Source of the DNA: Crocodylus rhombifer
Taxonomy: Eukaryota; Chordata; Crocodylia; Crocodylidae
Direction: 5' to 3'
Length of the DNA stretch: 64,000 nt
Assembly (NCBI GenBank): GCA_038503035.1
Contig: JAVSML010001155.1
Span: 124,001 to 188,000, forward strand
Shown here: positions 11,901 through 23,456 of the stretch, piece after piece
How positions within the stretch are numbered: position 1 is the first letter of the stretch
Layout: each line of letters starts with the position of its first letter
Translations under genes and position numbers: made by a program
Notes under the pieces: generated by a model
What the model was told of the DNA's origin: nothing
The model's input: the letters and a program-made list of their open reading frames with translations, nothing else
Database searches by the model: none

Positions 11901-12885
11901 AAGTATTTTCTATGGCTTTATGCCTAAGGCCTGTGGACCAGATTGAACCGAGACAACCGTGAAAATAGCACCCAACTCCTGAAGGAAATGAATGCCTTCT
12001 GGGGCTTTCAAGAGGATGCCCTTCGGTTGCTGCTCCAAGTAGCAGTTGCGTTCTCCAGAGGGAACCCTCTCCCACCGAGCCGCGTCAGAAGTGAAAACAA
12101 GAAGATTTCCAAAGGCCCCTTCCTCTGAGTGCCCTGCGTGAAAAATTAGGCAGTGAAGCAGGGTGAGAGGAGGAGATTAAAATAATACTCTCACTGGTGT
12201 AGCTCACTGTTACGACTCGGAGAAGGAACAATTATGCAGGCCAGGAATGCGAGCAAGGTTACAACTCAGTCTGGTCAACTTTTGGCAGAACATCTAGCTT
12301 TTGAAACATTTTGGGTTTGCAACTGAAAAAAAAAATATTAGTTTCAGTTTTTTCATGAAAAGTCAAGATGTTCCAGTGAAAAGTTTGACAAATATGAGAA
12401 AGCTGCTTGTTTTCCACCTCAACAGAAAATGTTGGCAATTCTGACTCGTTCGCTTTTTCCTCTTTCTAAAAATACTGTAAATTCAGTCCTTACATTGAAA
12501 TCCAAAAGAAACATATAAACTCTTCTAAAAGTCTGGAGATTATCTCATGTCCAAAGCTGAGCATGTAGAGGAGCTCTGCTGAAATAACCGAGTTCCTTTA
12601 GCTGGTGCTAGGAATAAAAGGATGAAACCAGTCTTCTACATAAAAGTGAACCGAGAACTTTTTCTGGGTTCACCGACATAATTTGTTTAGGCTAACTGCA
12701 GCCGCAGAGATTGTTTTAAGATATCTTTAGTAGGTCTGTTCTTGTTGATTTGTTCACGCAGTATTTTAGCAGATGGGTAAAGAGCAGGTAGCCACCCTTC
12801 CTCTGAATTTGTCATAAATGAAGTAGTTAACTAAGGACAATGAATCTGTTTTTATCAACCCCTGCAAATTCTAATCCCTTCAGAA

Positions 12886-13345
12886 GGACCGAGAGAAATT
12901 AGAGAGGATCCAGAGGTGAGCAAAGATGATAAAGGAATTGGATAGTAAGTAGTATGAGGAAAAGCTGAGGAAAGGTTGAGTTTAGAGATAAGGAGATTGA
13001 GCAGGGGACATGATAACATTTTTCAAATATTTGAAAAGCTGCCATACAAAGATAGAAGAACACTGTCCTTCCTAGCAACAAGAGGCAAGTCATATGGCAA
13101 TGGGTTTAAACTGCAGCAAAGGAAATTTTGATCAAATCTCAGGGGAAAAAAACAACTTTAAGTGTATAAATAGCAGGACAATGGGAAAATCTGCCTAGGG
13201 AAGTTGTGCAATCTCTTTCCCAAGAAGAGGCTGAACAAGCATCTTTCTTGAATCATTTAGGATCAAAGAACCCCGAATCTGTGAAGCAGGTTGAACTAGA
13301 TTATTCTTTGAATCTTTTCCAGCTCTATAACTAAGTTTGCTTCCT
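12886..13345 (+). mobile_element. Old CR1 LINE fragment (3' part)
   Basis: Plus-strand sequence with the recognisable order of a CR1 3' region: ggatccagaggtgagcaaag, then gacatgataacatttttcaa, then ggcaatgggtttaaactgcag, then aggctgaacaagcatctttc, and a degenerate ending. It is much more diverged than the CR1 copies at 23219-23456 and 47518-49437 and has no long frame. The identification is by word pattern. Confidence 0.65.
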
Positions 13346-13564
13346 GCGTGCACATAAGCACACTCTGACAAACTGCCTATATCATGCCTCATATACAACT
13401 TCAAACTGTAATGGAAACAGCAAATCATTTAGGTTTTTTTTAAATGTATCATTTTTTTGATTAGCTTGATTATTCGCAAGCATAGGATGCTCTTACACAT
13501 AACTAACTACATTAACAGTAGCCTGGCTCCATAATGTGAATTGATAACACTGACTCAAGAAAAG

Positions 13565-13892
13565 TAGAAGTTGGCAACTTTTTGCCCCGACAGCTTGGAG
13601 CTTGCAACCCCACCCCGCTGATGTGAGCCCAAATCTCCATCCCCTGGGCAGCTCAAGCCACCAGTGTTTACCCTTGCTGCAGATACATGGCCTCTCTGCA
13701 GCTAGTAAGCTCAGGCACAGAAAAGAAAGAAGGAGGGCTGCAGAGGGGGTACTGCAAGGGGAACAGGCAGTTCTTCACATCTGTGTGCTCCTTGATCCCT
13801 TGTGCTGATCCAGGCCAGGCCAGGCCAGACCTTCCCCAGGGCCTGTTTGCAGGATCTGGCCCATAGGGAGGTAGGTGGACAACCTCTGCTCT
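13565..13892. mobile_element. Probable hAT-type MITE
   Basis: The left end tagaagttggcaactttttg and right end gtggacaacctctgctcta are approximate inverted repeats of a gagGTTG(C)CAACC type. The GC-rich interior carries compositional open frames on both strands (13668-14135 minus, 155 codons, reads through this element into the next). The target duplication was not resolved. It directly abuts a second similar element at 13900. Confidence 0.45.
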
Positions 13893-13899
13893 ACATGAG

Positions 13900-14106
13900 C
13901 AGTTTTCAAACTGGGGTAATACATGGGGTACATGATGCTTTGCCAAAGAGTATGGGACTGTCTTAATAAAGGTGGTAGAGCTTCTGACTGCTGTGCATGG
14001 ACATCTGTGGCAACTCTTCTCAACAGACATGTCAGGAGTGTGGGGTATGAACAGCGATACTTTATGGGTAAAGGGGTAGGCGGTCAGAAAAGTCTGAAAA
14101 CCACTG
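13900..14106. mobile_element. hAT-type MITE, cagttttcaaactgggg family
   Basis: Starts cagttttcaaactggggt and ends gtctgaaaaccactg, the CAGTGGTTCTCAAAC-type terminal inverted repeat of hAT non-autonomous elements. The interior mentions tacatggggtacatgatgc, giving no coding capacity. An 8-bp target duplication is not clear by eye. It lies immediately next to 13565-13892. Confidence 0.6.
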
Positions 14107-15324
14107 CTGTAGAAGAAGAGCAAAATTACGTGCATATGTCAATAATTTGCCAAAAACACTGGTAAAAGACAATTAAAATTATTTTCTTTTCAAGCTCACT
14201 TACACATATCAATAGGCTAAAAAAAAATTAGACAAATGTCATTTTTTAACTTGAATCTCCAAGAAAATACAGCAAAGTTAAAATGAATAAATAGCTGTAA
14301 TATGAATATGTAAAATGAATAAATAGCTTTGTGAACCTGTAAAAAGGACCACAAAATTAAGCATATTTAGTACAAACAGCCATTAAGACTACAAGACTAA
14401 GGTTACACAAGCAAAACTGATCCCCATAATTTTCTAGCACTGGAAGCTGAAGTCAGGAAAGGACACCAATATTATTAACATAATTTCATTTGACCCTGTG
14501 AGGAGCAGCACTAGATACTTGAGTTGTGACTTACACTGGATTTCCAGCTTTCCTACTGCTGGCACTGAATTGGTAGTCCACTATGTAGCTGCATTCTCAT
14601 AGTGCAAATCAGCCCTCATAGTCTATTCCTCTTACTCATAGGGTTATTGACTTTTGTACCAGATCACACCATGCAGGGATGGCAACAGCCCAGTGTACAA
14701 TGTATTATACAAATTTAGAAGAAGAATGCTGCCTGAGAGGTTGTGACCCCATCCAACACTCCTGGTATAGCATAATGAGTTTATCTCCCTAGTGCGTTTT
14801 GAACCAAATCCATACTAAAGCAAATGCCTCCCATTCATCATTAGAATGCTGCTTGCCCGAACACAGAGTAAAACACTGCATAAAAACCTGAACAGCTATG
14901 CATATATATTTGGGAATATGGCGCCCATACTCTCGCTATGCTCTAGGCATGCTACTTATATGCTCACAGCCGTAATGGGTCAGAACTTCCAACCACTTGT
15001 CCTAGCAGCAAAAGTCATTACCAAAGTGCACGAAAGAGAAATGTTTATTAGTTGTTAGTTCAGACTGCACCTGACAGAGAACAGTAGCTCATATGATGTA
15101 ATACTGTACAACTGTACTGTACTCTTCTGGATCTGAAACAGATGAGTGAGCCTACCTAGGCCCCGTTTCTCTATCTAGACCTCTATCTAGACCTTCTTCT
15201 GCATAGCAGAATACTTCCCAATGCACAACGGAAACCTGTAATACATGCTGTATGTGGTGCACATGAATGTGCAACACCACCTTGAAACAATAGAGTAAAC
15301 CAAATGTAGAGAGCCTGCTTAGAA

Positions 15325-15898
15325 CAGTGCTTCTCAGCCAGGGTGGTGTGGCACCCTAGGGTATCTTGCGATCCTTTCAAAAGTGCCTCACTATGTTAGC
15401 ATTGTTAGGTGCATGGGCAACTGGTGCCACCTTAGGGGGGGCATGTGCCCCCCCAGTGACCAGTCAGCCACCGCAGGGGTCCCTCCACAGCCAATCCTGC
15501 TGACCAGGGAGGGGAGGGGGTCCCCTGAGGCCGATCACACGGGCGCTCCCGCCTGCCCCCATTACCCGTCGCCTAAGTGGGGAGTGCAGCCTGTCAGGGG
15601 GTGAACCAGCACTCTGAGGGCATGCATGTGCACGTGCACTCCCCACACTGCCACTGGTTAGGTGTACAAACTTGATTCACGTGATTCGTGATAAACCCAG
15701 AGATTTTAAATAAGAATCCACAGTGCTGAAAACAGCCTGACCTATTGTGATCTTTCTGAGTTCCTTGCAACAGAAAAACTGCTCTAACAATTTTCTGTAG
15801 CCAGATAACCCTAGTGAAAGCTAGGAGCTGGCATTTTCCAAGGGATACCTCGAGTCTATCAAACAGTTCCTTAAATCTAAAAAGTCTGAGAACCAGTG
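15325..15898. mobile_element. hAT-type element interrupted by a nested insertion
   Basis: Left end cagtgcttctcagccagggt (15325) and right end gtctgagaaccagtg (to 15898) are imperfect terminal inverted repeats. The left part has the phrase ggtgtggcaccctagggtatcttg, and a related element is at 33946-34205. The element is split at 15404-15664 by a younger 245-bp insertion with its own duplicated target. The flanking target duplication of the outer element is not clear, consistent with greater age. Confidence 0.65.
15412..15656. mobile_element. Nested 245-bp GC-rich MITE with perfect 8-bp target duplication
   Basis: This insertion is flanked on both sides by gttaggtg (15404-15411 and 15657-15664). 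Its ends are related in inverted orientation: the start ctggtgccaccttagggggg and the reverse complement of the end, cagtggcagtgtggggag. It is GC-rich, contains G and C runs (15436-15455), and has no coding capacity; small open frames on both strands are compositional. The 8-bp duplication and the cagtggca-like ends suggest a hAT element that jumped into an older one. Confidence 0.75.
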
Positions 15899-16489
15899 GC
15901 CCACAGTCTGCATTGCCATCCGTTTGTGGGATTAGGGCAGGTGATTAATGTCATTTGAATATTCCTTGTGGATGGATTAATTAGTGTAATGACAGATTCA
16001 TTTTCATGCTGCTGAACTCATTTTAGAAGCAAAGAAATTACCATATACTGCCTGAGGGAACCTGTAAAATACGCAGTAATAATGAGGAAACAGGGGGCTA
16101 CTGAACACCATTTTGTCCTTTGCAGCATATAGATAAGAGGTTTTACCACTGAGGTCTGATTTACACACATATGCACAAAAAACTGCTTTTCTCCCATCAC
16201 TGTGCACAGAATACATCTACAATATACCTGAAGTGGCACACTTTGAGGAGGGGGGAAAAAAGAAATGAAAAACTGCATTACATTTCAAATAAGAAGCATG
16301 TCATATTCCACCGTTTTCATGTGAAATACAGCAGCCACAAAAATCCTGCTTGTTGAAACCATTTACCATATTGTTCCATATGCATATAGTACATCCCTGT
16401 ACATATTACACACCTTAATTATGAAGGGTAGCCTGAAAAAAACAACTTCAATTGATGTAGTAAGTGGCAGCACCTAGGAAATCAAGTGT

Positions 16490-16930
16490 GCTCTGGAGGC
16501 TGCTGCCAGCCCTGCACACTGGCTGGGCCCACAGACTGCCTGGGTGCACTGGATCTAGAATTAAACATCAAGTCTGACCCTGCACACTGGCTCTGGAACC
16601 ACTTGCTAGGTCAGACCAAGCAGACCAAGTCCAATACCATGCTGGGTCTTGAGTCACACACCAAGTCCGACTCCATGCATTACGCTCTGGAGCTGCGTGC
16701 ACCACGCCTAGGACCGTACACAGGCTCTGGAGCCACATGGTAGGACTGACCCTATGCACTGCCTCTGGGGCGGTGTGTCAGGACCGGGTCTGCGTTGAGT
16801 CCAGGTCAGATTCAACACATGGCTCCAGAGCCAGCGCATGGTCCCAGGCTCAGTGCACAGCCCCAGAGGTGGCACATGGGGCTAGACCCAGCACGTAGCT
16901 CTGAAGCACAACACAGTCTCTATTGGGGAT
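16490..16930. repeat. Degenerate minisatellite, unit ~40 bp, with an inverted second part
   Basis: Words recur about every 40 bp: tgcacactggct / gaccctgcacactggctctgg / caggctctggagccacatgg / gaccctatgcactgcctctgg, together with ctaggtcaga and gtaggactga. From about 16800 the same words appear in reverse complement (acacatggctccagagccag, cagtgcacagccccagagg), so the array consists of a direct block followed by an inverted block. Open frames of 85 and 63 codons over it follow the repeat and are not evidence of a gene. Confidence 0.6.
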
Positions 16931-18399
16931 CGGTTCTGTAGGTCCATTGCACACCACCACTTCGGTGCCTGGTTTCAGTGGAAGCTCCACACCTGCAGAA
17001 TCCAGCCCCTAACCCTGAGGACCTTGCTATTTCCTAATCCAGAGACAAGATACCATACTGTGTCTATAACTGCTTTTGGCTGAAAGCCAGACAGGCCACA
17101 CACTTAGATTTGTCAGCCTTACCTAAGAGTTGTATTGAGCAAAACAAGGCATTCTGTTCCCTGGGGATAAGTTCTGCGCATGTATCTCAGCTTTTCTTGG
17201 CCCAATGAGAACCTGACCAGACCCTGGAGAAAAAGGTTACTTTAAAAAAAAAAAAAAAAGCCAACAGAAACTAGAGGCAAACTGCAATTCATCATTATCC
17301 ACTTGCTGCAATCACTGACGGATCATATGGAAAGTCCAAATGATCTCAGCAATGATTTCTATTGCATGGGAAATTGTGGGAAGCCCTTGAGGGTCTGGAT
17401 CACTGTACCCTCAGGAAAACAGTATTACTTCTTTTACGCAAAACAGCCACCATTTACATGTACCGTACACATTTAAGCTGTTGGCATTATAGATATTTGC
17501 TTCACTTATGCTAGATGCCCATTAGAGGTTTATTACAGCCCAATTCACACAATTCTCCTTTTTTAACAAAAAGCCACTTTATAACACAATAAGGCCTTAA
17601 TGATGCATTTCATTTCCCTTTTGGAATTTCCAACTCATATTTGCTTTGTGCAGTTACAAATTAAGCAGAATGAATCATTCCCTTTACAAAGGGTCAAAAC
17701 TCACTCCAGAAAAATCAAAAAGTGGTTTTTCAATTGCTTGTAGGCATTATAATAAAAACCAGGAGGCATGAAAAGCACTGGTTCTTGAATTACTTGTGCT
17801 GATTATAAATGATGGCAATGTGACAATGACAAGGGGCTGATTTTTTTTTAAGATGAGTCATCCTCCAAGATTTGAAGAAAGCAGGAAAACTTGCTTCCAC
17901 TATGACAAAAAGTAAAAGTTTCATGAAAATCAAAGAAACAGCCTAAGCTCTGTATGCAAGAGCTATGAAACATCTTGAACTCCTAGGAAGCAGTATGGAA
18001 ACAGATTTTTAAAGCCAAGAAAGAAAAGGAGGAACACATTGTAAAAGTAAAGGTCTTCCAAGTATTTCTTCATTTCACACAGATGGATTAGATACAGTAA
18101 ACCTTCAAATTTATTCCATATTCATTTAATAAAAATCCAGCAGGATTAGGTTAACTGGTGTATTTAACTGCTGAGACGCTGATGCAAGCATCAGAGTAAG
18201 CAGGATGGGGGGACCCTACTCACCAAGCTCAAGATCATTGTGATTCATGAGTCTTAAGGAAGAAAACTGTCATCTGTTTCATTTAGCACTTTAATCCGTT
18301 GCTCAGTGCGGATCCAATGCTCACTGAAATCAGAGATGAGCCTCCATTGTGTTTATCTGCAGGGGTGTGGCTGCCCACATAGAAGCAGTGTTCAGCACC

Positions 18400-18840
18400 T
18401 GTACTCAACAGCAGAGACACCTCTCTTGGTAGCTCCTCAGTGCTGATCCTTGCCCCAGTCTGAATCCCTGTTCAGGTCAACCCCTACCTGAACCCCTGCT
18501 TTCTGCTGAACCCATCTACTCCCAACCACATGACTCATATCTCCAGTTCAGACCCATGGCTTCTGACCTGGATTTACTTCCTGGATCCTGACCTTGACTC
18601 CCAGACATCAAGTCAAACCATCCACATCATGGTCCTTTATGCAGAGTTTGATGGATATAGGACTGAGTCCATGGTGAGAATGTCTAACTTTTTTCATCAT
18701 GTCCCTTCATTGGTCCTTGTGGATATATCTACATGGGGTTTCCTGCATATCCTGAGCAGACATGACCCTACCTACCTGCTTCTGCTTTCACACCTCAAAC
18801 CCAGAAATGTAACAGTGAAACCTTTACCGTTGCTCTGAAG
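18400..18840. other. C/T-rich unclassified stretch, possibly an old repeat
   Basis: A region with recurrent short words (tgaacccctgc, tgacctggatt, cctggatcctgaccttgact). It carries a 102-codon open frame on the plus strand (18530-18838) with no recognisable domain. The wording resembles decayed interspersed repeat sequence, but I cannot name it. I do not support a gene here. Confidence 0.3.
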
Positions 18841-19064
18841 ACCTCAGCCTCCACAACACTTGGAGCAACTGCTGGGGACACTACTGAAACAGTTTAACTA
18901 ACATATTTCTGAGTTTGGTACACACTAGTGGGAGTTGGTGTGCAAAGTATTAATATACTTTAATACTTTACTCAATACTTTAACTAATATACTTTAATAA
19001 TGCTCAATATTATCCCTGCTGGACACACTGGAAGTGTTTACATCTGCAATTAATGCAGACCAGT

Positions 19065-19093
19065 AAACTGCAGAGCTTATTGCTCTGCAGTTT
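19065..19093. repeat. Perfect 12-bp-arm hairpin
   Basis: aaactgcagagc (19065-19076), loop ttatt, then gctctgcagttt (19082-19093), a perfect inverted repeat. It sits in a stretch (about 19015-19190) with wording like gtttacatctgcaattaatgcagacc, which looks like the end of an unclassified interspersed DNA repeat. A terminator role is not implied in this eukaryotic intron. Confidence 0.85.
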
Positions 19094-20069
19094 TTTGCTC
19101 CCGGGCACACGGTTTGAATGTGAAAACTAGTTTGCTGCGCAGTAAAGCATCTTGTGCACACGTGCTCACTGAGGACTGGTATCTCCAAGAGTCATTCCAA
19201 TTAAGACACTAATAGCCAGATATGGAACACAGGTAGTTTGGGTTGGTTGTACTCTATACAGAAGCTTGTAAGCCTCAAAATCAGTTTTTTCTTAGTCTAA
19301 ATGCACTTTATTTTATTGTGGGAACAACTCTCCCCCTAGTCCTGACTCCACTTAAAGAACAGGATCCGATTATCACTAGGGCAACACTTGGGTTTTCTAG
19401 CAAGTAATATATTCAGTTACATGGCTAGGGACAAGTTTAGTTTAAAAGCTCTCCTGTAATGTATCTTTAACTTATCTCCCAATCTGTTTCGTGCTTTCGC
19501 ATTTGCAGTGTCATCAAAACTCATTAAATGTAATGTATCTGTAAGGTAATAGTCAACACCTGCATAATGCCCTGACTGTGTATGACACAAAACATTGTCA
19601 TCCAAATGAAATGGCTGTTGATTTTTTATTCTTACATGTAACTTTAGGATAATCAGCACAGCCTTTGAACTGATCCTGGAAATACCACTTAACTTTACGA
19701 ATGTGATGCTGCTGTGGGTACTCAACAGGATTAAAGCGAAGGCTATGCCTGTTAGCTTTATTTACAATGAAACAGTGGGCAAGATAGATTCCCCTTGTTC
19801 TACTCTAGTAATGTGATAGGGACAGAGGGTAGCTGAAATACTGTGGAAGGCACTCTTAAAGCAAGTTTGAAGCTGCTTGAACTTGCACCACAGACCAAAT
19901 GGATTCTAATTATCCCGGACCACAGAGTCAGCGAAGGAATGGCAACAATGGAAATCCAGATTTGCTCCTAGTCCTTTAGGTGCACTGATCAAATCTTTGG
20001 TTCATCAGCAGACCTGCCGCTGAAGTTATTTAAAACATTTTAGAACTGAAGAACTGTGAATTTGATGGT

Positions 20070-23010
20070 TGGCTTTAGGTAACGACAGAATATGAAAGTG
20101 CTCTTGTAGAGGTCATTGTTAATGGTCATACCACCAATACGAATAATTTGGATCTCGCCATAGTAGCTAGAGAACTTTCAAGATATGACATCTATGTTGT
20201 TGCCCTAAGCAAGACCCACCGGGCAAATGAAAGCCAGCTGAAAGGAGGAGGAGGTGGCTACACCTTTTTTTGGAAAGGAAAGCCACCAAAAAGAGGTGCA
20301 TTCATGGGACTGACTTTGCCATCAAGAATAAGATTGTCAGCTAGCTTTCAGAACTCCCTGTGGGCAATAATGAATGCCTTATGACACTCCACCTTAAGCT
20401 CACTAACAACCAGTATGTTACAGTAATCAGTGCATATGCCCCCACACCTGACGATGAAGATGTCAACAGGAAACAGTTCTACTGTACTCTTGACACAGTC
20501 CTAACTACACCACTGCCAAGGAAGACAAGCTCATCCTCATGGATAACTTCAACACAAGAGTTGGGAGATACTCTGAACTCTGGAGTAGCACCATTGGGAA
20601 AGAGGGGGTGGGGAAAGTCAACTCTAATGATATCCTCTTCCTCAGCTAATGTGCAGAGCATGACTTGCTCATCGTGAATTCCATCTTCAGACAGTGATAA
20701 ATATAAGACCACTTGGAAACACCCATGTTCCAATCACTTGCACCTTCTTGACTATAATACTGTCACAGCCTGTGATTATTCTGATAGCGATAACACCCCA
20801 GTCCTGAGAGGTGCAGATGACTGCTGGACAGATCACCGTTTAGTCAGATCAACCAAGGGCATGAAGCTTGCACCCCAACACAGTAAAAAACTGAAAACGA
20901 CGTGGAAGAGATTTAACATCAAGGCACTCCAAAACCAAGATAGATGTGAGGCTCTTCAGCAACACCTTACTGAGAGACTCTCTGACCTATCTGATGACAT
21001 CAAGGATGTTCAGGTACATTGGAAAAAGCTTAAAAACATTTTTCACAAGGCATGCATTGAATCAACTGGATACTCCACTGACTGTCACCAAGATTAGTTT
21101 GATAAGAGCAGTGAGGAACTCCTAGCACCTATCCAGCAGAAGAAAGCCACGCTCTGCAGTTGGAAAAATGAACCCTCCAACCAGCAAAAATGAGAGGCTC
21201 ACCACTGGCTCAAAGCTGTAGATCAGAGGACATCAAGAACCAGTGGTGACAAGTGAAAACCATGGAGATCCAGAGTTTCACTCACCAACATGAGATGAGA
21301 AGCTTCTTTCAAGAAATAAAAGCCTTCCACGGGCCATGTTCCAGTGGCCCAACCCCTTTCCGATCTTCTCACGGACAACGTATCCATCAGGCAATGCTGG
21401 AAGGAGCACTTCAAGACTCTATTCCACCATGAACCTGATGTCTCAGGTGCCACGATGGAGTCCATCCCTCAACACCCACTAACAGAACCTCCTGCTGATC
21501 CCCCATCCTTCAAGGAAGTCTGGTGTGCCATCACTCAGACCAAGAACAATAAGACACCAGGTCCAGATGGCATCCACGCAAAGGTCTTCAAACCTGGTGG
21601 AACAGCACTAGCGCAAAAATTTCACCAACTTCTCTTCAAAATGTGGGTTAATGAGAAAGTGCCACCTGACTTAAAGAACGCCAACATTGTGGCCATCTTT
21701 AAGAAGAGGGACAAGCCAGTGTGTGGGAAATACCGAGGCACTGCCCTCCTCTCTGTTGCTGGGAAGATTCTTACTCACATCCTCCTGAATCGCCTCCTCC
21801 CCCTGGCCAGAGACGCCCTTCCAGAATCTCAGTGTGGCTTTAGACCATCTTGGGGTGCCACTGACATGATTTTTGTTGCATGACAGATCCAAGAGAAGTG
21901 TGGAGAGTAATACCAGCAGCTGTTTATGGTATCCATTGTCGTAACCAAGGCCTTTGACTCCATCAATCGCGAAGCCTTATGGAAGGTCTGATTGTCCACT
22001 GAAGCTCATCAGCGTCCTCAAGCTACTCCATGATGACATGACTGCCAGAGTCCTGTGCAATGGATCAGAGACAGACCCATATACCATCTCTACTGGTGTC
22101 AAGCAGGGCTGTGTCATTGCCCCAACCCTTTTTTCCATCTATCTTGCTGGGATTTTGATTCTCATCCATGACAACCTTCCTCCCAGAATTGAGGCTGAGT
22201 ATCTAATGGACAGTCAGCTTTTCAATCTGTGGCGCCTTCACAGCAAAACAAAAGTTACCAAGACTGGCATCACCAACCTTCAGTATGTTGACGACTGTGT
22301 TATCCTCGTAAACACTGAAACTGTTCTGCAGTCCATCCTTGACCTTTTCTCAGGTGCCTATCACAGTCTGGGACTCTCCCTTAACATTGGGAAGACCAAA
22401 GTCCTTAGCAGTGGGAAGACCATCAGCCTGCCCCAGCATAAGCTGCTCCCCTTCCCCCACAAATTATCATCTTTTGCATTAGATGGGATGACCACTGCAC
22501 CAAAGCCAGCATCCTCTCTGCAGCTAACATTACCAGCATTGAGGCAAAGATCATGAAACAACAATTTTGCTGGGCTGGCCACTGTGTGTGGATGGCTGAT
22601 ACTTGTCTCCCAAAGCAAGTCCTCTTCTCTCAATTTAGTCATAATAAGAGGATCCATGGAGGAAGCACTGTGAGGACACCCTGAAAGCTTATCTTAAAAA
22701 GGGTGGCATCAATCCTACAAATTGGGCAGGGCTGACTGGTAACAGGTCTCAATGGTGCTGCACTGTAATCAAGCTACAGCCCGCTTCGAAGAGAACCATC
22801 TTGCTCAGGAAGCCGAGAAACAGCAGAGGAGAAAGAAAACAGCACAACATCCTGGCCAACAGTTGTACCCCCACCAAGGCATCGCTTGTCATATCTGTAG
22901 AAAAACTTGCAGAGCATGGACTGGATTCCTCAGCCACCTTAAAACTCACCGGTAATCCCTCTCCCCTCCCTCTCCCAGAAGACATCATCCTCATATTGAG
23001 GGATAGCTGA
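20070..23010 (+). pseudogene. Decayed non-LTR retrotransposon (endonuclease + RT + C2H2 finger)
   Basis: Plus-strand remnants of one LINE polyprotein, in order but broken by stops and frameshifts. The apurinic-type endonuclease part shows VARELSRYDIYVVALSKT (from about 20157), VISAYAPTPDDED (about 20429) and DCWTDHRLV (about 20819). The reverse transcriptase shows KTPGPDGIHAKVF (about 21551), NANIVAIFKKRDKP, ESQCGFRPSWGATDMIF, TKAFDSINREALW, GVKQGCVIAPTLFS (about 22098) and the YVDD box in LQYVDDCVIL (about 22280). A C-terminal CHIC...HLKTH finger with C-x2-C-x12-H-x3-H spacing is at 22887-22949. Stops interrupt the RT near 21882 and 21907, and a frameshift falls near 21980. The protein style is common in vertebrate and invertebrate genomes; I do not assign the clade. 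It is inactive. Confidence 0.85.
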
Positions 23011-23014
23011 TATA

Positions 23015-23125
23015 CAGACAAGCTCTTGTATAAGATGGTTTAGACACGGGGTACTATCTAGATCCATATAGGGATTAGATAACCTCCTGAGATCCCTTCT
23101 AGCCCTACTTTTCTATGATTCTATG
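23015..23125 (+). mobile_element. CR1 3' end fragment (older subfamily)
   Basis: Contains gggattagataacctcctga followed by gatcccttctagccctactt and an ending ctatgattctatgg. These are the classic CR1 3' terminal region and its ATTCTATG microsatellite-like tail. It follows the decayed LINE almost directly. It is more diverged than the CR1 copy starting about 100 bp downstream. Confidence 0.8.
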
Positions 23126-23218
23126 GTGTTTGTATGAATGAGAAATTATTTATTCTCATTAGCAGTATTTCAGCTCCTAAATCAATTTGTGACATTTGTG
23201 ATGCATCTAACACAAACT

Positions 23219-23456
23219 CCTGCAAGACCGTTTCAGGCTGGACATAAGGAAGAATTTCTTTACTGTCCGAGCCCCCAAGGTCTGGAACAGTCTGCCAGCG
23301 GAGGTGGTTCAAGCACCTACACTGAACACCTTCAAGAGTAAATTGGATGCTTATCTTGCTGGGATCCTATGACCCCAGCTGACTTCCTGCCCTTTGGGCA
23401 GGGGGCTGGACTCGATGATCTCCCAAGGTCCCTTCCAGCCCTAATGTCTATGAAAT
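23219..23456 (+). mobile_element. CR1 3' end fragment (young subfamily)
   Basis: A 5'-truncated CR1 of about 240 bp. It covers the end of ORF2 (the frame for FRLDIRKNFFTV...PKVWNS...-type sequence is recognisable) and the 3' UTR with gggggctggactcgatgatc, ending gtctatgaaatcataatgat. By eye it is very similar to the reverse complement of the last ~240 bp of the CR1 at 47518-49437, so both belong to the same recent subfamily. Confidence 0.85.

Noticed and set aside
13668..14135. 155-codon minus-strand open frame
   Set aside because: It spans two adjacent hAT-type elements; the sequence is compositional and reads through their termini, with no domain.
18530..18838. 102-codon plus-strand open frame
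   Set aside because: Lies in unclassified repeat-like wording, no domain, no start or splice context; chance frame.
19417..19725. 102-codon minus-strand open frame
   Set aside because: AT-rich, no domain, no splice sites matching the phase-2 pattern of the gene.
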